Shown in pieces: positions 8,519 through 16,335 of a stretch of DNA of 49,482 bases. The translations under genes and the position numbers were made by a program. The stretch spans positions 1 through 49,482 of the forward strand of contig JAPOPW010000022.1 of the NCBI GenBank assembly GCA_026712715.1. Direction: 5' to 3'. The notes beneath the pieces were generated by a model, which saw only the letters and a program-made list of their open reading frames with translations, was not told the origin of the DNA and did not search any database. Position 1 is the first letter of the stretch; every line of letters starts with the position of its first letter. The stretch comes from Immundisolibacterales bacterium (GTDB lineage: Bacteria > Pseudomonadota > Gammaproteobacteria > HK1).

Positions 8519-9595
8519 ATGTTCAAGAGACATGCACGATTTATCGCAGTCGCTGGCCTTGCCGGCTCCGTGGCCGCGGTGGCCGCGCTCGACGCGAGCG
8601 CTCAGGATCGGGTGCGCTGGAAGATGTCGAGCGCCTTCGGGTCCGCCATTCCCGTTCTCGGGTCCACCGGCGTCGCGTTCTCCGAGCGCGTCGAGCAGAT
8701 GTCGGGCGGCAACTTCCAGATCAAGTTCCACGAGCCGGGCGCGCTGGTGCCGGGCGCGAAGGAGTTCGAGCCGACCGCCAAGGGCTCGATCGACGCGGGG
8801 TGGACCACCCCCGGCTACCACACCCATGTGTTCGGCGGCGCGGTCGCGTTCTTCACCGCGGTGCCGTTCGGCCCGCAGATCGGCGAGTTCCAGGCCTGGA
8901 AGCTCTACGGCGGCGGCAACGAGCTTCGCGAAGAGCTCTACAACCCGCGCGGCGCGACCGCCATCGACAGCTTCTGCATCGGCCCGGAGACCTCCGGCTG
9001 GTTCCGTGAGGAAGTCACCAACCCCGAGGAGTTCTTCAAGGGCCTCAAGATGCGGTTCTTCGGCCTCGGCGCGCAGGTCATGCAGAAGATGGGCGTGTCC
9101 ACCCAGCTCCTCGCCGGTGCGGACATCTTCCCGGCCCTCGAGAAGGGCGTCATCGACGCCACCGAGTTCTCGATGCCGATCACCGACATCAAGTACGGCT
9201 TCCACCAGGTCGCGAGCTTCAACTACTTCCCCGGCTGGCACCAGCAGGTCTCCTGCAGCGAGCTCCTCATGAACACCGAGAAGTGGGATGCCCTGCCGGA
9301 CGCGTACAAGGCCATGGTCGAGGCCGCGCTGTACGAACAGGTCCTCAAGGGCTACGCCGAAACCGAGGCGACGAACCCGGTCGCGATGATCGAGATGGCC
9401 GAGAAGCACGGCGTCCAGGTCCGCCGCTGGGATGACGGCACCCTGGCAACGCTCGAGCGGGCGTGGCTCGAGGTCATCGACGAGGAGTCCGCGAAGGACG
9501 AGACCTTCAAGAAGATCGCGGACAGCTACCTCGGCTTCCGGAAGACCTATGCGATCTGGGGCGACGCCCAGCTCCTGAAGGGCACCTACCAGTAA
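8519..9595 (+). CDS. dctP: TRAP transporter substrate-binding protein, FcbT1/TakP-like
   Basis: Periplasmic solute receptor of a TRAP importer. The ATG at 8519 follows AAAGGAGG at ideal spacing and starts a clear signal peptide (MFKRHARF, then an Ala/Val-rich core, ending about ASA-QD), 358 residues in all. An in-frame ATG at 8468 would bury the signal peptide and was rejected. The mature part (VRWKMSSAFGSAIPVLGS, AVPFGPQIGEFQAW, GGWFREE-like TSGWFREE, KGLKMRFFGLGAQVMQKMG, DATEFSMPITD) follows the branch containing the keto-acid receptor TakP and the chlorobenzoate receptor FcbT1, so an organic anion is the likely ligand. It is first gene of the operon and is followed by two stem-loops before the permeases. 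Confidence 0.92.
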   Translation: MFKRHARFIAVAGLAGSVAAVAALDASAQDRVRWKMSSAFGSAIPVLGSTGVAFSERVEQMSGGNFQIKFHEPGALVPGAKEFEPTAKGSIDAGWTTPGYHTHVFGGAVAFFTAVPFGPQIGEFQAWKLYGGGNELREELYNPRGATAIDSFCIGPETSGWFREEVTNPEEFFKGLKMRFFGLGAQVMQKMGVSTQLLAGADIFPALEKGVIDATEFSMPITDIKYGFHQVASFNYFPGWHQQVSCSELLMNTEKWDALPDAYKAMVEAALYEQVLKGYAETEATNPVAMIEMAEKHGVQVRRWDDGTLATLERAWLEVIDEESAKDETFKKIADSYLGFRKTYAIWGDAQLLKGTYQ

Positions 9596-9604
9596 CCACG
9601 CAGA

Positions 9605-9624
9605 CTGCAACCTTCGAGTTGCAG
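9605..9624. terminator. Stem-loop after dctP (first of two)
   Basis: Arms CTGCAAC (9605-9611) and GTTGCAG (9618-9624) pair perfectly around a six-base loop. It lies ten bases after the binding-protein stop and could protect the upstream mRNA from 3' decay. No U-tract follows. Confidence 0.5.
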
Positions 9625-9645
9625 CCGGTGTCCGGTTGTCCTCTC

Positions 9646-9675
9646 GTCCCCGGAGCTCGACCGAGCTCCGGGGAC
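9646..9675. terminator. Strong intercistronic hairpin between dctP and dctM
   Basis: A perfect inverted repeat with arm GTCCCCGGAGCTC and a four-base loop (13 pairs, mostly G-C). No T-run follows, so it is better read as an attenuating or mRNA-stabilising hairpin than a full terminator. This matches the need for more receptor than permease. Confidence 0.65.
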
Positions 9676-9706
9676 CGTTGATCCGATCGAACTTGAGCCA
9701 AGCACC

Positions 9707-11206
9707 ATGGAACGAATCGAAACCGGTACGCAGAAGGAACGACCGATAGGCGTCTACATCCTCGGGGCAATCGTCGCCATCGCGGTCATCTCCTTCTTCG
9801 TCGTCTGGGGCCTTTCGGACGGCGCCCGCACCCAGCTCCTGTACACGGTGCAGGACTACCTTCCGCTCGTGATGTTCCTGAGCCTCGCGTGTCTGCTGTT
9901 CTCGGGATTCCCGGTCGCCTTCATCCTCGGAGGGCTGGCCCTCCTGTTCGGCCTCATCGGGTATTTCCTGGGCGTTTATTCAATCATCGAATTCTTCAAC
10001 TTCCTGCCCCGCATCTGGGGACAGGCGGCGGAGAACCTCGTGCTGGTCGCGGTTCCCGCATTCGTGTTCATGGGCGTGATGATGGAGCGCAGCGGCATCG
10101 CCACCGACCTGCTCTACTGCGTGCAGGTGCTCCTGAAACGCGTTCCGGGCGCGCTCGCGCTCGGCGTCACCATCATGGGCACCATTCTTGCCGCGATGAC
10201 CGGAATCATCGGCGCGTCGGTCACGATGATGACCGCCCTCGCGCTCCCCACGATGCTCAAGCAGAAGTACAGCCCCGCCCTCTCGTGCGGGGTCATCGCG
10301 GCGTCCGGGACCCTGGGAATCCTGATTCCCCCGAGCATCATGCTCATCATCATGGCCGACCTGCTGGCCGTCTCGGTCGGCAACGTGTTCATGGCCGCCC
10401 TGCTTCCCGGGCTCGTTCTTGCCGCGCTCTATCTCGCCTTCGTGGTCATCGTGGCCAGCGTGCGCCCGTCCATCGCACCGCCCCTGCCGCCGGACATGCT
10501 GTCCGTGCCGAAGGGAGAGCTCGGCCCGCTCCTCATGCGCGCGTTCGTCCCGCCCGTCTTCCTCATCGGCCTCATCAAGGGCTCGATCCTCTTCGGCTGG
10601 GCGACGCCGAGCGAAGCGGGCGCGGTGGGCGCGGTGGGCGCCATCATTCTCGCCGCCTTCGCGGGCAGCCTGAAGAAGAGCGTGCTGACCAGCGTCTGCC
10701 ATACCTCGGGCCGCACGGTGGCGATGATCTTCTTCATCATCATCAGCGCCACGTGCTTCGCCTACGTGTACCGGTCGCTCGGCGGAGACGATATCGTCGA
10801 GCATCTCATCTTCGAGGCCGGGCTCGATTCCTGGGGGCTTCTGTTCCTCATCATGGCCATCGTGTTCGTCCTCGGGTTCTTCCTCGACTGGATCGAGATC
10901 ACCCTCATCGTGCTCCCGGTCTTCGCGCCACTCGTGGCCGGACTGGACTTCGGTGAACACGTCGCCAAGGCGGACGTCATCTACTGGTTCATCATTCTGA
11001 TGGCGGTGAACCTCCAGACCTCCTTCCTGACCCCGCCGTTCGGGTTCGCGCTGTTCTACCTCAAGGGAATCGCGCCGAAGGAAGTCAAGATCCAGCAGAT
11101 CTACATCGGCATCATCCCCTTCGTGCTGCTGCAGGTGGTCGGCGTGATCCTCGTGCTCACGTTCCCCGACCTCGCGCTCAAGCTGATGCACGGCATCTAC
11201 GACTGA
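9707..11206 (+). CDS. dctM: TRAP transporter large permease
   Basis: Large membrane subunit (DctM family, FcbT3-like branch) that moves solute with the ion gradient. It has 499 residues, longer than the ~425 of classic DctM, because of an extra N-terminal helix (residues 14-36) and a longer loop after PSIAPPLPPD. Typical segments are SGFPVAFILGGLALLFGLIGY, VAVPAFVFMGVMMERSG, AAMTGIIGASVTMMTALALPTML, GTLGILIPPSIMLIIMA, GWATPSEAGAVGAVGAIILA and the C-terminal DWIEITLIVLPVFAPLVAGLDF. The start has GAGCCAAG upstream. It lies 46 bases before the small permease. The gene order is receptor, large, small, whereas receptor, small, large is more common. Confidence 0.93.
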   Translation: MERIETGTQKERPIGVYILGAIVAIAVISFFVVWGLSDGARTQLLYTVQDYLPLVMFLSLACLLFSGFPVAFILGGLALLFGLIGYFLGVYSIIEFFNFLPRIWGQAAENLVLVAVPAFVFMGVMMERSGIATDLLYCVQVLLKRVPGALALGVTIMGTILAAMTGIIGASVTMMTALALPTMLKQKYSPALSCGVIAASGTLGILIPPSIMLIIMADLLAVSVGNVFMAALLPGLVLAALYLAFVVIVASVRPSIAPPLPPDMLSVPKGELGPLLMRAFVPPVFLIGLIKGSILFGWATPSEAGAVGAVGAIILAAFAGSLKKSVLTSVCHTSGRTVAMIFFIIISATCFAYVYRSLGGDDIVEHLIFEAGLDSWGLLFLIMAIVFVLGFFLDWIEITLIVLPVFAPLVAGLDFGEHVAKADVIYWFIILMAVNLQTSFLTPPFGFALFYLKGIAPKEVKIQQIYIGIIPFVLLQVVGVILVLTFPDLALKLMHGIYD

Positions 11207-11252
11207 CCCCAGGGTCCAGACGGATCAGGGTCCGAATCAGGAGACACCGGCC

Positions 11253-12029
11253 ATGGCCGAGCAACCGATGCGCGCCTCCAACAACTTCTGGACGGACGAG
11301 GCGGAACTCCCCGGTCTCGTCAAGACGAGCGACAAGCTTCGAGCGCTGGTCGACGTGGTCGGGCGGTTCGGGTCATGGTTCATCCTTCCGCTCGTGCTCA
11401 TCACCTGCTATGACGTGCTGCTGCGCAAGCTCAAGTTCTTCTACGTGTGGGTCCTCGAGACCTTCGGCCGGGTGTGGATATTCGAGTCCACGCTGCTGCA
11501 GGAGATGGAGTGGCACATGCACACGGTGCTGTTCACCCTCGTGCTCGGCTACGGCTACATCCACAACAGCCACGTGCGAGTGGATCTCGTGCGCGAGAAG
11601 CTCTCCTTCCGCCGCAAGGCATGGCTCGAGCTGCTGGGAACCTCGTTCTTTCTCATCCCCTATACCTGCATCGTCCTCTGGTTCGCATGCATCTACGCCT
11701 ACGACGCGTACATGACGGACGAGATCTCCGCCTCCCTCGTCGGCCTCTCGCATCGCTGGATCATCAAGTCGGTCCTCGTGGTGGGTCTCGTGCTCGCGGC
11801 GGTCGCCGGAATTGCCGTGTGGCTCCAGACCGCAGCCGTGCTGTGGGGACGCCAGGACCAGCGCTACCCCCTCATGACCATGGAGTGGCCCGAGTTTGCG
11901 GGGAGTACCATCGAAGGCAAGCGCCGGCTGGTGCTGGACGAGGAGGGGAACGTGGTGGTGGACCCGAGCGCGGACCCCGACGACCTCGAGCTCCCGCCGG
12001 AGGTCGCCGTTCCTTCCCGCGCCGCTTGA
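11253..12029 (+). CDS. dctQ: TRAP transporter small permease
   Basis: Small membrane subunit (DctQ family) that assembles with the large permease and docks the receptor. ATG with AGGAG twelve bases upstream; 258 residues against the usual 160-200. Four helices are apparent (about 35-55, 90-108, 130-152, 165-190). Family hallmarks are LQEMEWHMHTVLFTLVLGYGYIHNSHVRVDLV and the charged segment after it. The extra length is a hydrophilic acidic C-terminal tail (about 200-258). It is second of the two permeases and probably co-translated with the next small membrane gene. Confidence 0.9.
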   Translation: MAEQPMRASNNFWTDEAELPGLVKTSDKLRALVDVVGRFGSWFILPLVLITCYDVLLRKLKFFYVWVLETFGRVWIFESTLLQEMEWHMHTVLFTLVLGYGYIHNSHVRVDLVREKLSFRRKAWLELLGTSFFLIPYTCIVLWFACIYAYDAYMTDEISASLVGLSHRWIIKSVLVVGLVLAAVAGIAVWLQTAAVLWGRQDQRYPLMTMEWPEFAGSTIEGKRRLVLDEEGNVVVDPSADPDDLELPPEVAVPSRAA

Positions 12030-12091
12030 ATCCGGGTCCGCCCGGACGCCGGCCCGGGATGCCAGCGGCGTTCCGGGCCGGATAGCCTTCC

Positions 12092-12583
12092 ATGCGCCGC
12101 CGACAGCATCCCGTCCACCTCAAGGACCTCGACTGGTACAAGTTCGTCCGGCGGTACTTCTGGGACGACGAGACCACTCCCTACCTGGTACCGGTGGGGA
12201 AGCTGCACCGCGGGCAGGCGAGATACGAGATATTCGCCTACGCCATCTTCGTGTCGCTGCTATACGGTGCGGCGACGCTCCTCATCATGGGTGGACGCTC
12301 GCCCTACGCGCATTCGTTCGGCGCATCGTTCTACTCGCTGATCGTGGCGTGTTCGGCGCTCACCTTCGGAGTCACCCGGCATTTCCTCGCCGCGTGCGCG
12401 TGCGTGCTCGCGCCGGTCGGGGGGCTCGTGTTCAGCCTGTCGTTGGACATCCACCCCGACCTCGGGAGCTGGGATCGGGTGCTGCTCATCGCGTTCTCCC
12501 TCGTGTGGCTGCGTTACTCGGTGCGCCTGATGCACATCGCGAAGCGGTATGAGGAGATGCCTCCGCCGCCGGCCAGAACCTGA
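12092..12583 (+). CDS. Small membrane protein of the TRAP operon, unknown function
   Basis: 163 residues. A soluble N-terminus (KFVRRYFWDDETTPYLVPVGKLHRGQARYEIFAY, split over 20-50) is followed by three or four hydrophobic helices (about 52-68, 80-98, 101-118, 128-142) and a charged, Pro-ended tail. It sits 62 bases after the small permease and 125 before the amidohydrolase, on the same strand. I do not assign a function. From its place I infer an accessory or assembly role for the transporter. It has no transport-family motif. Confidence 0.7.
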   Translation: MRRRQHPVHLKDLDWYKFVRRYFWDDETTPYLVPVGKLHRGQARYEIFAYAIFVSLLYGAATLLIMGGRSPYAHSFGASFYSLIVACSALTFGVTRHFLAACACVLAPVGGLVFSLSLDIHPDLGSWDRVLLIAFSLVWLRYSVRLMHIAKRYEEMPPPPART

Positions 12584-12708
12584 TCGGGCCGGGAGCCCGG
12601 GCGCCGTGAATTCGACCGCGTGGGAAGCGGCACGCGGAAGGGTCCGGACTTCCGAATCCGAGCGGCGCTCGCCGGTCGAGGCCCGCCGGTGCGAGGCACC
12701 GGACGAAG

Positions 12709-13989
12709 ATGGTTCGACCGGGCGAGGGTGATACCGCGCCGTACGCGCGATGGGCGGCCCGGCTCGGAATCTGGTGGCCGCGGCACCGATTCGCGTTCGC
12801 GATCGTCGTCGGCTGCGCCACGGTCGCCGACGTGTTCTTCGGGGAGGGCTGGAACACGTTCGCGCCGGTCCTCGTCTGGACCATGGCCTTCGGCCTTCAC
12901 TACATCGTCACCCAGAGCCTGACGATGGACGAGGAGCAGGCGGAGCGGCGCACCGAGAACCTCCGGCTGCGCGCCTACGACCAGGGCCACATCGACGACA
13001 TCGGCGGCCGGCACGATGTCCTCATCGACGCGCACCACCACTTGTGGGACCTCGACCGCAACTACCATCCCTGGCTTTGCGACGACCCGCCCGTCGAGGG
13101 CCGGCACGGCGACTACCGCGCCATCCGGCGGAGCTATCTGACCGAGGATTTCCGGCGCGACTGGGACGGACTGCCCGTGGTCGGCTCGGTCTACGTGGAA
13201 GCGGAGTGGGACCCCTCCGATCCGGCCGGGGAGACGGCGTGGGCGGCGTCGGTGGCGGAGGAGACCGGCTTTCCGACCGTGATCGTGGCCCAGGCCTGGC
13301 TGCGCCGGGGTGACGTCGAGGAGGTCCTCGCCCGCCAGGCCGGTTTCGAGCGGGTGCGGGGGGTGCGCGAGAAGCCGGCGGTGGCCGCGCACCCGAACGA
13401 GGTGGTCCCCTATGCTCCGGGCTCGATGAGCGACCCGGCGTGGCAGGAGGGCTACGCGAAGCTCGAGACCCACGGCCTCTCCTTCGACCTCCAGGCACCA
13501 TTCTGGCACCTGCCGGAGGCTCGAGCTCTCGCCGAGCGCTTCCCGGGCATCACGATCATCCTCGATCACTGCGGGCTTCCGAGCTTGCGCACCCCGGAAG
13601 GGCTCGCCGCGTGGCGAAAGTGCATGCGAACCCTCGCCGAGGCGCCGAACACGGCGGTCAAGATCTCCGGGCTCGGAGAGCCGCAGCTCCCCGGATGGTC
13701 GGTCCGGACCCACCGCGACGTCGTGCTGGAGACCATCGACATCTTCGGGGTGGACCGCTGCATGTTCGCGAGCAACTACCCCGTGGACCGGCTGTACGCG
13801 CCCTACGGAACCATCCTGCGCGGATTCCAGGCGATGGTGGGCCGATTCTCCCTCGCCGAGCGGCGCCGGATGTTCTGCGAGAACGCGATGCGCTGGTACC
13901 GGATCGATCCGGAGAGCCTCGCGGAGCCTCCACCCCCACCCGTCGAGGAGTTCGTCGAGAAACGGGCCGTGGACGCCCGGCGCGGATGA
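12709..13989 (+). CDS. Amidohydrolase (PDC-hydrolase-like) with N-terminal two-helix membrane segment
   Basis: Amidohydrolase-superfamily TIM barrel of the 2-pyrone-4,6-dicarboxylate/lactone hydrolase type. The hydrolase begins near residue 103 (VLIDAHHHLWDLDRNYHPW, metal-binding HxH). It continues with VEAEWDP, FDLQAPFWHLPEA, ILDHCGLP and ends FASNYPVDRLYAPYGT, whose Asp is the catalytic position in the family. Residues 24-70 form two helices (FAFAIVVGCATVADVFF, FAPVLVWTMAFGLHYIV). They are followed by a charged segment, EQAERRTENLRLRAYDQGHI, resembling a 2TM-domain protein. No usable start codon separates the parts, so the fusion is read as real. It would tether the hydrolase to the inner membrane beside the importer. 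The stop overlaps the next start (ATGA). Confidence 0.85.
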   Translation: MVRPGEGDTAPYARWAARLGIWWPRHRFAFAIVVGCATVADVFFGEGWNTFAPVLVWTMAFGLHYIVTQSLTMDEEQAERRTENLRLRAYDQGHIDDIGGRHDVLIDAHHHLWDLDRNYHPWLCDDPPVEGRHGDYRAIRRSYLTEDFRRDWDGLPVVGSVYVEAEWDPSDPAGETAWAASVAEETGFPTVIVAQAWLRRGDVEEVLARQAGFERVRGVREKPAVAAHPNEVVPYAPGSMSDPAWQEGYAKLETHGLSFDLQAPFWHLPEARALAERFPGITIILDHCGLPSLRTPEGLAAWRKCMRTLAEAPNTAVKISGLGEPQLPGWSVRTHRDVVLETIDIFGVDRCMFASNYPVDRLYAPYGTILRGFQAMVGRFSLAERRRMFCENAMRWYRIDPESLAEPPPPPVEEFVEKRAVDARRG

Positions 13990-15434
13990 CCTCCGCCGGG
14001 AGCGCACCCGACGTCTTCGTACACCGCATCAACCGGCGGTTCTTCTTCGGCTGGCTGATGGTCGGGGCGGGCGCCCTCATCCTCTTCGCGAGCGGCCCCG
14101 GGCAGTCGCACACGTTCGGCGTGTTCCTCACCTACGTCGCGGAGGATCTCCGCCTCAGCCACACCGAAGTCTCGTTCGCGTACGGGGTCGCCACCCTCGC
14201 GGCCGCCTTCGCGCTGCCGTTCGCAGGCCGGCACGTGGATCGGCGGGGCGCGCGCCGGGTGCTCGCGGTGGTTGCGGTCCTGCTCGGCGCGGCGGCGATC
14301 GCGTTCGGCTTCGTCAACGGGATCGTGCTCCTCGCCCTCGGCTTCGCCGCAGTCCGCTACCTCGGACAGGGATGCCTCTTCCTCGGCGCAAGCAACATCG
14401 TCGCGCAGTGGTTCGAGCGGCGGCGCGGCTTTGCCCTGAGCCTCGTGTGGCTCGGGTTCTCCGCGAGCGTGGCCCTCCACCCTCCGTTCGCCCAATGGCT
14501 CATCGAGACGGTCGGCTGGCGCGAGGCATGGCTGTGGCTCGGCGTCAGCTCCTGGGCGCTGCTCCTTCCGGTCCTCTGGTTCATTCGAAATCGGCCGGAG
14601 GACGTCGGCCTGCGGCCGGACGGTGCGCCGGCACCCGAACGGGCGGCGAAGCGGGTGCAGAGTCCGGAGACCACCCCGAAGCCCTCCCGGACCGGGAAGG
14701 ACGCGGCCCGATCCGAGCCACCGGCGGTGGCAGCCCCCCCGCCCGAAGACCGAAACGATGTCGAGCCGGGCGAATCCTCCAGTCCTGCGCGCACCGTCGA
14801 TTCCGAGGTGACCGGCTACACCCTCAGGCAGGCGCTTCGCACTTCGGCCTTCTGGGTCATCGCAATCGGACTCTCCCTCCTCGCCCTGCTCATGACCGGG
14901 CTCTTCTTCCATCAGGTCGCGGTGTTCCAGCACCGTGGACTCGACCCGCACGTCGCGACCAACGTCTTCGCGATCACCGCGATCGTTTCGGTCATTTCAG
15001 CCCCGGTGCTCGGCCAAATCATGGATCGGACCCCGTCGCGGCTCGTCTTTGCGGGCGCGCAGGTCGTCATGGGCGCCGCCCTGGCGACCCTGCACCTGGT
15101 CGAAGACGTGCCGACCGCGATCGCGTACGCGATCGTCTTCGGCCTCGCCAGCGCATCCGTCCAGGCGAACGTCGGCTATCTGTGGGCCGACTACTTCGGG
15201 CGCCGGCACCTCGGGAGCATCCAGGGAACGGGCCAGACCGTGCTCATCGTCGGCGCCTCGCTCGGTCCTCTTCCTTTCAGCCTCTCGCTCGACTTCACCG
15301 GCGACTACTCCGCCGCGCTGATCGGCTCCGCCGTCCTCACCGCGGTGGTCGCAGTCGCCGCCGCCCTTCTCCTCCGCTACCCGGGACAGCCGGAACCCGA
15401 TTCTGCGCGCGGGGGCGGAACCGGAGCGGCTTGA
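13986..15434 (+). CDS. MFS transporter, monocarboxylate/oxalate-antiporter-like
   Basis: Twelve-helix major facilitator protein of 482 residues. The start is fixed by the ATGA overlap with the amidohydrolase stop. N-terminal half: GWLMVGAGALILFASGPGQS, GVFLTYVAEDL, the motif-A-like GRHVDRRGARR (81-91) and QWFERRRGFALSL. A hydrophilic Pro/Glu/Ala-rich central loop of about 80 residues (201-280) separates the six-helix halves; it is longer than usual. The second half has GQIMDRTPSRL as its motif-A copy. The layout recalls oxalate:formate and monocarboxylate carriers. Being translationally coupled to the amidohydrolase, it may export or import the reactant or product of that enzyme. Confidence 0.87.
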   Translation: MTSAGSAPDVFVHRINRRFFFGWLMVGAGALILFASGPGQSHTFGVFLTYVAEDLRLSHTEVSFAYGVATLAAAFALPFAGRHVDRRGARRVLAVVAVLLGAAAIAFGFVNGIVLLALGFAAVRYLGQGCLFLGASNIVAQWFERRRGFALSLVWLGFSASVALHPPFAQWLIETVGWREAWLWLGVSSWALLLPVLWFIRNRPEDVGLRPDGAPAPERAAKRVQSPETTPKPSRTGKDAARSEPPAVAAPPPEDRNDVEPGESSSPARTVDSEVTGYTLRQALRTSAFWVIAIGLSLLALLMTGLFFHQVAVFQHRGLDPHVATNVFAITAIVSVISAPVLGQIMDRTPSRLVFAGAQVVMGAALATLHLVEDVPTAIAYAIVFGLASASVQANVGYLWADYFGRRHLGSIQGTGQTVLIVGASLGPLPFSLSLDFTGDYSAALIGSAVLTAVVAVAAALLLRYPGQPEPDSARGGGTGAA

Positions 15435-15650
15435 GGGACTACGGTCAGTCACCGCGCACGGAGCGGCGTTCGCAGCAGGAAGTTGGGGAGCGACAGTTCC
15501 CGAGCGGAACTTGCACCCGCCAGACAGGGGCACCTTGCACGGCGTGCGGTCCCAACGTCGTTGACAGGATCCGAACTACTGCAGCCATGCAGATTAGCAA
15601 ATCAAGAATTGGTATGAAATTCATTAGAGCATAATGAAATCCAATATTTT

Positions 15651-15663
15651 TTGTAAAATACAA
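15651..15663. promoter_or_regulatory. Palindromic TTGTA-N3-TACAA (T-N11-A form)
   Basis: A perfect inverted repeat of five-base arms with the T-N11-A form of LysR-type operators. It also overlaps a TATTTT/AAAATA pair (about 15645-15660). It is nearly 700 bases from the next start, so a functional role is uncertain. Confidence 0.3.
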
Positions 15664-15884
15664 GTAGTTATTTCATATTATACAATTTCTGACGCCTCGG
15701 TCGGAGTCAACCCACGATTGCATTAGATATAAGAATCCTGATGCAACATATTTTTCGAATCGAAAACTTGTATAAGTCAGATCAATAATCTCTATTCGTT
15801 CGACCCGGTAGTGGTGGTCCGGAGCTCCGGCATATAGTCATCATCAGTCCACGCATCCTGGGTCTGACGGTGGCCGTGCTTACA

Positions 15885-15908
15885 TCATGAATACGCGTCA
15901 ATTCATGA
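15885..15908. promoter_or_regulatory. Inverted repeat TCATGAAT-N8-ATTCATGA
   Basis: Perfect 8-base arms around an 8-base spacer containing ACGCGT, 24 bases in all and about 430 bases upstream of the NrtA-like gene. The size fits a dimeric repressor operator. No known box is recognised. Confidence 0.4.
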
Positions 15909-16335
15909 GACCACGTTTACCGGGGTGCGTGGACTACTCAAAGGTTTGCCTGCGCGCATGTCGGCCAAGCTCGATGCGCGCATGGTGACCCGCCAAGCTC
16001 AAGCGGCTGACTTGAAGGGTGCCACAGTGAACATGCGAAGTTCGCGTACGGTCGCACATGTAGGGCCGGCATCGCTCGCGCTGTCAATCACCTCTGCCGC
16101 CCCGCCCCATCGGGTGACTCGACTGAAATGACGATTCCAGGTTGGCGGTTCCTCTCAAGGCGCGGTCGACTCGTCGGCCGCAAGGTCGGTCGTACCGAAT
16201 TTTTTTCGTTTCGAACCGATTCGACGGCCGTGGCGCGCTCGTCACGGCGCAATCCATGCGGTCGATTGGGCAAGATGAGCTTGGTACGCAATCACGATGA
16301 ATGTCAGGCGATCTCATAAGGGAGAATTCACTCCG

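Larger units (their letters stand above)
15435..16335. other. AT-rich non-coding island
   Basis: About 900 bases with no supportable gene. The part 15590-15800 is far richer in A+T than anything else in the window apart from 41150-41240. It holds several inverted repeats, listed separately. A short frame at 15925-16131 lacks a ribosome site and domain and was not called. It leads into the NrtA-like gene, whose promoter should be here. Confidence 0.5.

Noticed and set aside
15925..16131. 68-residue plus-strand frame in the AT-rich island
   Set aside because: No ribosome site, no domain and atypical composition; probably chance.
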